Assembly: GCA_033763935.1 (NCBI GenBank)
Contig: JANRJO010000104.1
Location: 1-64,000 of the forward strand
Direction: 5' to 3'
Origin: DALYJJ01 sp033763935
GTDB lineage: Bacteria; Acidobacteriota; Terriglobia; Bryobacterales; Bryobacteraceae
Length of the DNA: 64,000 nucleotides
Shown here: piece by piece, positions 41,708-49,235 of the stretch
Layout: each line of letters opens with the position of its first letter
Numbering within the stretch: position 1 is the first letter of the stretch
Position numbers and translations under genes: made by a program
The notes under the pieces: generated by a model
Told to the model about the DNA's origin: nothing
The model's input: only the letters and a program-made list of their open reading frames with translations
Databases searched by the model: none

Positions 41708-43138
41708 TTGCCCGACCAACCCCAGAAGCGAGTGCTCACCATCGCGCCTCTGCCGCCGGAGAAAGCTGCCTATGCCCTGGCTCGCTACAGCCGCTCTCCC
41801 GACTCCATTCGCGATTCCATCGAGTGGGTCCGCACCCATGATTCCCGGAAGTTCCTGGAGAGCTTCTATTTTCAGTACGGACACGCTTCCATTGCCGACC
41901 TCGGTCATGTCACGCTCTGCTTCGAGGGCGTTTCCGAGCTTGCGGCCGTCGAGATCGAAGACGAGCAACTCTGGGACGGCCAAGCCCGCTCTTCTCGCTA
42001 CCAGGACTTCGGACGTTCGGGGTTTGTCACGCCGCCTGAGTTCAACGCGGAACAAGCTGCCCTCTACCAGTCCGCTGGTAAAGCACTTCTGGCTGCGTAT
42101 AAGCAAGTCCACGCACAGATGTGCGAGTACCTGGCCGAGAAACTGCCGCGCCCCGAATCAATGAAGCCGGACGCCTACCAGCGCAACATCGCTGCGCGCG
42201 CGTTCGACGTGGCCCGCTATCTCCTGTTCTTCGGCGTGCCCACAGGTGTCGGCCAGGTCACCAGCATTCGAACTCTCGAGAAGCAGATCCGGCGCATGAA
42301 GGCTTCGGAGTTCGCCGAGGTTCGGGAACTGGGCGCGGAGGCCGCCGCCGCTTGCGCCGAAGAGCCGTCATGCCTGTGGGGCGGCTCGAGCGAACCTGTC
42401 GCGCCCACGCTCGCGAAGTACGTTGAGCCAGACGACCATGTCTCCCGGTCCCGTGACGATCTCCGCGCCTGGGCGCAACAGAACATGCCGCCCGCAACGG
42501 CCCCCGAACTCCCCGACGTCGATCTGCTCAAGCCGGCCGAGACCGAGTCCGATATCGTCGCGACGCTTCTCTACTCCGTTACCGACCGGCCTTACCGTGT
42601 GCTGTACGAAATGGCGTGCGCCTGGGGCGCCAAACGCCGCGCCGAGGTGATCGACGTAGCCCTACAGTCGCGTAGCCGCCGCGATGAGTTGCTGGGGGCG
42701 TTCCGCGGCGGACCCTACGTCTACGACATGGTCATGGACATTGGCGCCTACCGCGACCTGCATCGCCATCGCCGCTGCCAGCAATTCCGCCAAGCTTACG
42801 GCCGGATGCTTGGCTACTCCGTACCCGCAGTCGCCGGACAGGCCGGCCTCGAACCGCTGTTCCAGCATGCCCTCGACGCGGCCTTCGCGGCCACGGGCGA
42901 ACTACCGTCGCCTGCTGGCGCGTACCTGCTGCCCTTCGCAACCCGGGCGCGCTTTCTGTTCAGAATGGATTTCGCCGAAAGCGAGTACATTGCGCGCCTC
43001 CGGAGCGGCGTAAAAGGACACTTCAGTTATCGCGAGATTGCCTGGAAAATGAAAGAACAAATGTCTCGGCTGGAGCCGTCTTTAGGGCGCTTAATGTCCG
43101 CTACACCGCCCGAAATAGAAGATCCGCTACAGCGCTAG
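41708..43138 (+). CDS. thyX: FAD-dependent thymidylate synthase with two ThyX domains
   Basis: A 476-residue protein, about twice a normal ThyX. Both halves have the fold. The first half keeps the late part of the ThyX motif (QARSSRYQDFG) but has EDEQ where RHR should be. The second half keeps RHR (LHRHRRCQQFRQAYG) but has lost the Asn-Glu-Ser-x-Arg-Tyr part. The two halves therefore complement each other. It methylates dUMP using methylene-tetrahydrofolate and FAD. The TTG at 41708 is preferred from the promoter position; an in-frame TTG at 41693 is possible. Confidence 0.9.
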   Translation: MPDQPQKRVLTIAPLPPEKAAYALARYSRSPDSIRDSIEWVRTHDSRKFLESFYFQYGHASIADLGHVTLCFEGVSELAAVEIEDEQLWDGQARSSRYQDFGRSGFVTPPEFNAEQAALYQSAGKALLAAYKQVHAQMCEYLAEKLPRPESMKPDAYQRNIAARAFDVARYLLFFGVPTGVGQVTSIRTLEKQIRRMKASEFAEVRELGAEAAAACAEEPSCLWGGSSEPVAPTLAKYVEPDDHVSRSRDDLRAWAQQNMPPATAPELPDVDLLKPAETESDIVATLLYSVTDRPYRVLYEMACAWGAKRRAEVIDVALQSRSRRDELLGAFRGGPYVYDMVMDIGAYRDLHRHRRCQQFRQAYGRMLGYSVPAVAGQAGLEPLFQHALDAAFAATGELPSPAGAYLLPFATRARFLFRMDFAESEYIARLRSGVKGHFSYREIAWKMKEQMSRLEPSLGRLMSATPPEIEDPLQR

Positions 43139-43376
43139 CTTTTTATGCCCGGTCTGTAACTCTTACTCGCCCCCGGGACCCCACGATTTTCCTATCTTGC
43201 TGACCGTGCGTACCTTGTCGGTTTGGTACGGCATCTGCACATCTCACCGTCGTGAGTAACGAGAGACCGTTTAATGGTCCAATTTTAGACAACTCGAAGA
43301 CACGAAGCTTCGATCCGAGAGTGCCGGCGACGGCAGTCGGGCGAGGTGAAATGAGTGAGATAGGAGAACTTTCGTC
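43139..43376 (+). promoter_or_regulatory. 238-nt leader region of LPXTG-sortase genes
   Basis: The gap holds a sigma-54-like element (43223-43239) and a leader of about 127 nt. Two small hairpins are present: CTCAC-CGTC-GTGAG (43243-43256) and GACC-7 nt-GGTC (43265-43279). AGGAG (43362-43366) precedes the ATG at 43377. No riboswitch class was recognised. Confidence 0.45.
43223..43239 (+). promoter_or_regulatory. Sigma-54-like (-24/-12) promoter
   Basis: TTGGTACGGCATCTGCA matches the TGGCACG-N4-TTGCA consensus with two mismatches. GG (43225-43226) and GC (43237-43238) are spaced by exactly 10 nt, as required. GTACC (43210-43214) and GGTAC (43225-43229) form an inverted repeat overlapping the -24 part. 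A sigma-54 activator gene lies about 1.5 kb downstream on the other strand. Confidence 0.5.
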
Positions 43377-44093
43377 ATGAGCCGTTTAAGAGCCATAGCG
43401 ATGGCATCCTGCCTCGGCATGTTTGGCGCCTTCCTGCTGCCGAAAGCCGATGCGGATCAGTGGAACAAGCGCACGAAGTTGACCGTCAATCAGCCCGTGT
43501 CCGTTTCCGGAACCGTGCTGCAGCCGGGCAACTACGTGATGAGGCTGCTGGATTCCCCGTCCAACCGGCACGTGGTTCAAATCTTCAACGAGGACGAGTC
43601 GCGGTTGATAACGACGGTAATGGCAATTCCGAACTGGCGGGTTCGCCCGACGGGCGACACCGAGCTGCGGCTGGATGAATCGGCCGCCGGCGGTGCGATC
43701 CCGCTGCGTGAGTGGTTTTACCCCGGCGACAACTTCGGCCAGGAATTCCTGCGCGGGGTTGAACCCGTGCAGTCCGCTGGTGTGACGTATCAGCAGGCGG
43801 AAACGACGGAGATTGCTCAGGCGGCTCCGGCGCCCGCTCCCGAACCAGTTCCGGCTCCGGCTCCGGAACCTGCTCCGGCGCCCGAACCTGCTCCTGCGCC
43901 GGTGGAACAGGCCCAGGCACAGCCGGAACCGGCGCCCGCTCCCGCGCCGGAACCTACACCCGCTCCTGAACCCGTCCAGGCCCCCGCTCCTGTTGAGCGG
44001 CTGCCGGAAACGGGTAGCCCCCTCCCGCTGATCGGCTTGGCCGGGTTGGCCTCGCTGGCCGGCGCCATGGTGGTTCGCAAGATCCGGGGGTAA
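43377..44093 (+). CDS. Secreted LPXTG-anchored envelope protein
   Basis: A 238-residue protein. A signal peptide (AIAMASCLGMFGAFLLPKADA) is followed by a folded domain (WNKRTKLTVNQPVSVSGTVL, then MAIPNWRVRPTGDTELRLDES and EWFYPGDNFGQEFLR) that is widespread in Acidobacteriota. Then comes a Pro/Ala/Glu repeat linker (about 145-205), a sortase signal LPETG (209-213), a hydrophobic helix (LIGLAGLASLAGAMVV) and a basic end RKIRG. This is the complete layout of a sortase substrate. The sortase gene follows 78 nt downstream, so it is very probably its dedicated substrate. Confidence 0.92.
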   Translation: MSRLRAIAMASCLGMFGAFLLPKADADQWNKRTKLTVNQPVSVSGTVLQPGNYVMRLLDSPSNRHVVQIFNEDESRLITTVMAIPNWRVRPTGDTELRLDESAAGGAIPLREWFYPGDNFGQEFLRGVEPVQSAGVTYQQAETTEIAQAAPAPAPEPVPAPAPEPAPAPEPAPAPVEQAQAQPEPAPAPAPEPTPAPEPVQAPAPVERLPETGSPLPLIGLAGLASLAGAMVVRKIRG

Positions 44094-44125
44094 GTGCTCC
44101 CGGTGATCGCAAGAGTGAAATGCGA

Positions 44126-44149
44126 AAGGGCCGGATTCGTCCGGCCCTT
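44126..44149. terminator. Perfect hairpin between LPXTG gene and sortase gene
   Basis: AAGGGCCGGA-TTCG-TCCGGCCCTT is a 10-bp perfect stem with a stable TTCG tetraloop. No T-run follows on the plus strand. It may attenuate transcription or protect the upstream mRNA, giving more substrate than sortase. Confidence 0.7.
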
Positions 44150-44171
44150 CCAGCGTGCGGACGGTGCCCTA

Positions 44172-44759
44172 ATGCCACGACGGAAGGATCGTTCTTGTGC
44201 TCTCGAAGGCTTCCTGCTCGGCCTGGGAGCAGTCCTGATCATCTACGTCGCCTACATCTACGGCGGCCAGCATTGGTATCAATGGCGGCAGGAGCAGACA
44301 CTCGAAGAGGCACGTTCGAAACCGGAAGCCGCGCGGCAGCTCGATCCGAATCTCGTTGGCAATCTCTCCATTCCCCGCGTCGGCGTCTCTGCCATGGTAC
44401 GAACCGGCGTCGACGAGAACACCCTCGACATCGCCATCGGCCATATCCCTGGCACGGCGCTTCCGGGTGAAGCCGGCAATGTCGGCGTCGCAGCGCATCG
44501 GGACACATTCTTCCGCGGCCTCCGCAACATCCGCGGCAAGGACGAGATTGTCATGGAGACGCCCAACGGCACCTTCCGCTACGTTGTCGAGTCCACGAAG
44601 ATCGTCAAGCCGGAGAACGTCGAGGTCCTCCGCCCGACCGAAAAGCCATCTCTGACCCTGGTCACCTGCTACCCGTTCGGCTTCATCGGAAAGGCCCCGA
44701 AGCGCTTCATTGTGCGTGCGCGGCAGACCAGCGCTCCGGAGTCATTGCAAGGCTCTTAA
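44172..44759 (+). CDS. Sortase (class D-like)
   Basis: A 195-residue transpeptidase. An N-terminal membrane anchor (FLLGLGAVLIIYVAYIY) is followed by the catalytic domain: H109 in VGVAAHRDTFFRGL, C166 in TLVTCYPFGF and R178 in KAPKRFIVRAR. This is the single-anchor class D-like layout. It joins the LPETG protein encoded upstream to an unknown nucleophile. The ATG at 44172 is chosen because an in-frame GTG at 44094 would make the hairpin region coding and adds a Cys/Arg-rich stretch before the anchor. Its end overlaps the converging activator gene by 53 nt. Confidence 0.93.
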   Translation: MPRRKDRSCALEGFLLGLGAVLIIYVAYIYGGQHWYQWRQEQTLEEARSKPEAARQLDPNLVGNLSIPRVGVSAMVRTGVDENTLDIAIGHIPGTALPGEAGNVGVAAHRDTFFRGLRNIRGKDEIVMETPNGTFRYVVESTKIVKPENVEVLRPTEKPSLTLVTCYPFGFIGKAPKRFIVRARQTSAPESLQGS

Positions 44760-46092
44760 GCTTCGCCGCCAGCGTGGTCCGCTTCAGCCGCAGCATCTCC
44801 GCCGCCTGGCTCTTGTTGCCGCCCGTCTTCGAAAGCGCCTGCTCCAGAATATCCCGCTCGATCGTGTTGACGGTGTGCTCGAAATCCAGACCGTCATCCG
44901 GCAGAGCGACGTATGGGGTCGCCGGCCGGACGTCATCCGGAGGCCTTGAAGCCACAGGCAGGCGGAAGTCCCCCGGATATAGCGTGAGCGACTCGCCGCT
45001 CAACGCAACCGCCATCTCAACCGCGTTCTCCAACTGCCTCACGTTTCCCGGCCACTCGTACCGCATCAGCCGGTCCAGCGTCTCCGACGTCACGCGCCGC
45101 AGCGGCACCTCTTCCTGCCGGCACACTTTCTCGATGAAGTGCCGCACCAGCAGCGGGATGTCGCGCGGCCGCTCGCGCAGCGGCGGCACCTGGATAGGCA
45201 CCACGTTCAGCCGGTAGTACAAATCCTCGCGGAACTTTCCCTGCCGGATGCGCTGCACGAGATCCACGTTGGTCGCGGCGATCACCCGCACATCGACCTT
45301 GATCGTCTCTCCGCTGCCCAGTCGCTGAAACTCGCGCTCCTGCAACACGCGCAAGAGCTTCGCCTGTGTCTCCAGCGGGATCTCCCCCACTTCGTCCAAA
45401 AAGATCGTGCTGCCGTGCGCCTGCTCGAAACGCCCGGCTCGCTGCTGCATCGCCCCCGTGAACGCGCCCTTCACGTGTCCGAACAACTCTGCCTCCAGCA
45501 GGTTCTCCGGAAGCGCGCTGCAGTTCACCGCTACCATCGGTAGATGCGCTCGCGGACTCGCCTGATGAATCGCGCGCGCCACCATCTCTTTCCCGGTTCC
45601 CGTCTCACCGGTGATCAATACCGTCGACTTCCGCGGCCCCACCAGAGCCACCACATCCGCCACCCTCTGCATCCCCTCGCTGTCGCCTACTAACCTCTCT
45701 CGCCATGCTCCCCCCGCCGCTTGCCGGGGACGCGCCAGCGATTCCACCACTGCAGCCAGCTCCTCCGCAGTTGGTCCGGGCCCCAGTACCGCGTGGGCCC
45801 CTAACTTAGTCAGCCGCACCACCTCCGCAATCGTGGGCTCCTGATGCTGAAACACCACCGGCACGCTGCGGTTCGCGCTTTGGGCCTGCTCCAGAAGCCC
45901 CTCGGCACTCCAGCCTGCTATCGGAACCGTCGCCAGCAGCACGTCGTACGAGCAGGTCTTCAGCCGGCAGAAGCCGTCCCACGGGTCGCGGGCCGTGTCG
46001 CACTCTTCGAATACTGAACCCGTCAATTCCATAACCGCCCGCGGCGGCTGCGTCTCTCGAGATCCGATCCAAAGGGCCTTCATTCCAAACAC
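44707..46092 (-). CDS. Sigma-54-dependent activator with pseudo-receiver
   Basis: A 461-residue NtrC-type protein. Residues 1-120 look like a receiver but the phospho-acceptor strand reads DVLLATVPI, without the Asp, so it is probably not phosphorylated. The AAA+ domain has Walker A GETGTGKE (162-169), the sigma-54 loop GAFTGA (209-214) and Walker B STIFLDEVGE. The Fis-type HTH is at the end (DILEQALSKTGGNKSQAAEMLRLKRTTLAAKLKSL). Its 3' end overlaps the sortase gene by 53 nt on the other strand. The sigma-54-like promoter before the LPXTG gene is a likely target. Confidence 0.93.
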   Translation of the reverse strand: MFGMKALWIGSRETQPPRAVMELTGSVFEECDTARDPWDGFCRLKTCSYDVLLATVPIAGWSAEGLLEQAQSANRSVPVVFQHQEPTIAEVVRLTKLGAHAVLGPGPTAEELAAVVESLARPRQAAGGAWRERLVGDSEGMQRVADVVALVGPRKSTVLITGETGTGKEMVARAIHQASPRAHLPMVAVNCSALPENLLEAELFGHVKGAFTGAMQQRAGRFEQAHGSTIFLDEVGEIPLETQAKLLRVLQEREFQRLGSGETIKVDVRVIAATNVDLVQRIRQGKFREDLYYRLNVVPIQVPPLRERPRDIPLLVRHFIEKVCRQEEVPLRRVTSETLDRLMRYEWPGNVRQLENAVEMAVALSGESLTLYPGDFRLPVASRPPDDVRPATPYVALPDDGLDFEHTVNTIERDILEQALSKTGGNKSQAAEMLRLKRTTLAAKLKSLAMTPERWSAAHAQ

Positions 46093-46196
46093 TCAAGCAT
46101 CCATCGGCAGCGAAGGGCGAACCTTTATTCGCTTTTTTTACGTACTCCCCCCGCGCGCCACAGGCTATGACAAACACCCCAAGCACCTTCGGCGTT

Positions 46197-46202
46197 TATA
46201 AT
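46197..46202 (+). promoter_or_regulatory. Putative -10 box of GH127 gene
   Basis: TATAAT lies 19 nt before the ATG at 46222. The palindrome TCGCTAGCGA (46202-46211) covers the expected transcription start and could be an operator. Confidence 0.45.
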
Positions 46203-46221
46203 CGCTAGCGAAGTAACCACC

Positions 46222-48156
46222 ATGCGAACCCTCGCCCTCCCGCTGTGCGCCGTACTGGTGATCACGGCCCCCGCCGCGGCCGCCGACCAAGCAGCCGTCA
46301 AGAATCGGTCACCCCTTCCGCCGAACGCCTTCTATCCGCTGCCGCTCACCTCCGTAAAGCCCAAGGGCTGGCTGAAGCGCCAACTCGAAATCCAAGCGCA
46401 GGGGCTCAGCGGCCACCTCGACGAATTCTGGCCATCGCTCGTCGGCAGTGCCTGGCTCGGCGGCAATGGCGAAGCGTGGGAGCGAGGGCCTTATTTTCTC
46501 GACGGCCTGGTGCCGCTCGCCTGGCTGCTCGACGATCCAAAGCTCATCGCCAAGGCCCGCAAGTGGGTCGAGTGGACGCTTGAGAACCAGCGCGAGGACG
46601 GCCTGATCGGCCCGGCCAAGAACACGGACTGGTGGCCGCTCATGGTCCAGGCCAAAGTGCTGACTCAATACCACGAGGCCACCGGCGACGCCCGCGTCAT
46701 CAAAGTCCTCACGCGATATTTCCATCACCACCTCGCAGAAGCCGAAAAGACGCCGCTCAAGGAATGGGCCATCTTCCGTTGGGGCGACCAGGCGTTGACG
46801 CTCGCCTGGCTGTACAACCGCACCGGCGACCCGAAGCTCCTCGAGCTTGCGCGCGTGCTGGCGAAACAGGGCTACGACTGGAAAGCCCACTTCGCTGATT
46901 TCCAGTACCCCCGCAAGCTCGCGAAGAAGGAAACCAACCTCAAGACCCACGTCGTGAACAACGCCATGGCCATCAAGACCAGCGGCGTGTGGTCCCTCTT
47001 CTCAGGCGACAAGTCCGATCGCGAGGCAATCTACCAACTCCTGAAAGTCATGGATGAGGCCCACCTGCTCCCCGGCGGCGTCCACGCTGGCGACGAGCAC
47101 TACGCCGGCCGGAGCCCCGTGCAGGGAACGGAACTCTGCGCTGTTGTGGAGGCCATGTTCTCCCTCGAGCAGATGATCGCCATCCTCGGCGACCCCGCCC
47201 TCGCCGACCGCCTCGAGAAGATGACCTTCAACGCGCTGCCTGCCACCTTCGACCCCAAGATGTGGGCGCATCAGTATGACCAGCAGCCGAACCAGGTCCT
47301 CGCCAGCGTCCACCCCCGCGACTGGACTACCAACGGACCCGAGTCAAACATCTTCGGCCTCGAGCCCAACTTCGGCTGCTGCACCGCCAACATGCACCAG
47401 GGCTGGCCGAAGTTCGCCGCCAGCCTGTGGATGGCCACCCCGGACGACGGCCTCGCCGCTGTCGCCTGGGCGCCCAGCACCGTCACCGCAACCGTCCGCG
47501 GCGGCGTCGCCGTTACCATCGATACCACCACCGACTACCCCTTCCGCGACACCATCGACCTTACCGTGCAGCCCGAGAAAGCCTCCTCCTTCCCGCTCCT
47601 ACTTCGAATTCCCGCCTGGGCTGCCGGCGCCACGGTCACAGTGAACGGGAGGCGCCAGGCCGCCGTCCAGGCGGGCAGCTTCCATCGGCTGGAGCGAACC
47701 TGGGAGCCCGGAGACAAGGTCCGCATCCGCCTCCCCCTGCGCCCCCGCCTGTCGCGTTGGTACAACAACTCGGCTGCCATCGAGCGCGGCCCCATCGTCT
47801 TCTCTCTCCCGGTAGGCGAAGACTGGCGGAAACTGCACGACCGCTCCCCCGCCGCCGACTGGGAGGTCCACCCCACCAGCGCCTGGAACTACGCGCTGGC
47901 CGTCAACGAGGAAACCGTCGCGTCGCTGAAGGTTGAGAATATGCCGCTAGGAGAATATATCTTCAGTCCGCAGGGCGCGCCCCTCAAGCTTCGCGCGAAG
48001 GGTCGTAAACTGCCTTCGTGGGTCATGCAGAACGCCTCCGCCGCGCCTCCGCCGCAAAGTCCTGTCTCCTCCACGGAACCTCTCGAGGACCTTACTCTCA
48101 TCCCCTACGGTTCCGCCAAGCTCAGAATTACCGCTTTTCCGGTGCTCGCTCAATGA
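46222..48156 (+). CDS. Secreted GH127 glycoside hydrolase (beta-L-arabinofuranosidase-like)
   Basis: A 644-residue protein with a signal peptide (ALPLCAVLVITAPAAAADQ). The body is an (alpha/alpha)6-barrel of the DUF1680/GH127 family. The catalytic site is visible as Glu304-x-Cys306 (GTELCAVVEAMFSLEQM) and the Cys pair C386/C387 (FGCCTANMHQGWPKF), which fit the zinc-bound Cys nucleophile of HypBA1. The C-terminus is beta-rich. It probably releases L-arabinose from plant glycans; the arabinose operon at 53-60 kb could use it. The following gene overlaps by 4 nt. Confidence 0.9.
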   Translation: MRTLALPLCAVLVITAPAAAADQAAVKNRSPLPPNAFYPLPLTSVKPKGWLKRQLEIQAQGLSGHLDEFWPSLVGSAWLGGNGEAWERGPYFLDGLVPLAWLLDDPKLIAKARKWVEWTLENQREDGLIGPAKNTDWWPLMVQAKVLTQYHEATGDARVIKVLTRYFHHHLAEAEKTPLKEWAIFRWGDQALTLAWLYNRTGDPKLLELARVLAKQGYDWKAHFADFQYPRKLAKKETNLKTHVVNNAMAIKTSGVWSLFSGDKSDREAIYQLLKVMDEAHLLPGGVHAGDEHYAGRSPVQGTELCAVVEAMFSLEQMIAILGDPALADRLEKMTFNALPATFDPKMWAHQYDQQPNQVLASVHPRDWTTNGPESNIFGLEPNFGCCTANMHQGWPKFAASLWMATPDDGLAAVAWAPSTVTATVRGGVAVTIDTTTDYPFRDTIDLTVQPEKASSFPLLLRIPAWAAGATVTVNGRRQAAVQAGSFHRLERTWEPGDKVRIRLPLRPRLSRWYNNSAAIERGPIVFSLPVGEDWRKLHDRSPAADWEVHPTSAWNYALAVNEETVASLKVENMPLGEYIFSPQGAPLKLRAKGRKLPSWVMQNASAAPPPQSPVSSTEPLEDLTLIPYGSAKLRITAFPVLAQ

Positions 48157-49160
48157 ACATGAAGAAGATTTGCTGGGGTGTCCTGGGCGCGGCGAAGATT
48201 GCCGTCGAGAAGGTGATTCCCGCCATGCAGCGGAGCGACCTGACGGAGGTCACTGCGCTCGCATCCCGGGATCGGGAGAAAGGAGCCCGCGCTGCCGCGA
48301 AACTCGGGATCCCCAAAGTCTACGGTTCATATGAGGAGCTACTCGCCGACCCCGAGATCGACGCCATCTACAACCCGCTGCCCAACCATCTGCACGTTCC
48401 CTGGTCCATCAAGGCCGCGGAAGCGGGCAAGCACGTCCTGTGCGAAAAGCCCGTCGCACTGTCCGCCGGCGAAGCGCGCGCGCTGCTCGCCGCCCGCAGC
48501 CGCTACGGGGTCAAGATCGGCGAGGCGTTCATGGCTCGCAGCAATCCTCAATGGCTGCGCGCGAGAGAGATCGTACAATCCGGCGCCATCGGCCCGCTGC
48601 GCGTCGTCGTCGGCTTCTTCAGCTACTTCAACCGCGATCCCAACAACGTGCGTAACAAGCCCGAGTGGGGCGGCGGCGCGCTCATGGATATTGGCTGCTA
48701 CCCGGTGACCCTCTCCCGGCTCCTGTATGGCGAAGAGCCCGTACGGGTCATGGGCCTCATCGAACGCGACCCCGATTTCGGCATTGACCGCCTCACCTCC
48801 GCGATGCTCGAGTACCCCTCGGGCCAGTGCCTCTTCAACTGCAGCATGCAACTGGTTCCCTACCAGCGCATGCAGTTGCTCGGGACGAAGGGCCGCGTGG
48901 AAGTCGAAATCCCCTTCAACGCACCGCCGGACCGCCCGAACCGCCTGCTCATCGACGACGGCTCCAGCGTCCATGGAGACGGCATCCGGGTCGAAGAGCT
49001 GCCTGTAGCCAACCAGTACACCATTCAAGGCGACCTCTTCTCTCGCGCGATCCTGGAAGGTGGTCCCGAGCCCACGACGCTCGAGGATGCCGTACAAAAC
49101 ATGGCCGTGCTCGAGGCCATCTTCCGCTCCGCCGAAAGCGGCCGCTGGGAGAAGCCGTAG
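48153..49160 (+). CDS. Gfo/Idh/MocA family oxidoreductase
   Basis: A 335-residue cytoplasmic oxidoreductase (no signal peptide). The NAD(P) site is WGVLGAAKIAVEKVIPAMQ and the E-K-P motif is LCEKPVALSAGEARALL. The substrate part has GGGALMDIGCYPVTLSRLLYG (Asp and His-like position Cys). The ATG at 48153 forms an ATGA overlap with the GH127 gene, so it probably oxidises a sugar released by that enzyme. The closest described members act on xylose or glucose. Confidence 0.93.
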   Translation: MNMKKICWGVLGAAKIAVEKVIPAMQRSDLTEVTALASRDREKGARAAAKLGIPKVYGSYEELLADPEIDAIYNPLPNHLHVPWSIKAAEAGKHVLCEKPVALSAGEARALLAARSRYGVKIGEAFMARSNPQWLRAREIVQSGAIGPLRVVVGFFSYFNRDPNNVRNKPEWGGGALMDIGCYPVTLSRLLYGEEPVRVMGLIERDPDFGIDRLTSAMLEYPSGQCLFNCSMQLVPYQRMQLLGTKGRVEVEIPFNAPPDRPNRLLIDDGSSVHGDGIRVEELPVANQYTIQGDLFSRAILEGGPEPTTLEDAVQNMAVLEAIFRSAESGRWEKP

Positions 49161-49166
49161 GAAACA

Positions 49167-49213
49167 TTGACATTCGGTACAGAGTCGTATTGAAGTATCT
49201 GTAAGCGCTTTCG
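49167..49213 (+). promoter_or_regulatory. Promoter with LacI-type operator
   Basis: TTGACA (49167-49172) is a perfect -35 box; TATTGA (49188-49193) with a 15-nt spacer may be the -10. TGTAAGCGCTTTCG (49200-49213) follows, matching the LacI/cre-type pattern TGNAANCGNTTNC with its central CG. A repressor bound there would block the DUF1549/DUF1501 pair. Confidence 0.5.
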
Positions 49214-49235
49214 GTCGGCGCGAGAGGGGCTGGGA

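Noticed and set aside
43097..43131. Twin TCCGCTACA as activator binding sites
   Set aside because: Both copies lie in the coding end of thyX and are only 9 nt; chance cannot be excluded, so it is mentioned only as a test.
44094..44171. Longer sortase start at GTG 44094
   Set aside because: It would make the perfect hairpin coding and put an odd Cys/Arg-rich stretch before the membrane anchor; ATG 44172 gives a normal sortase.
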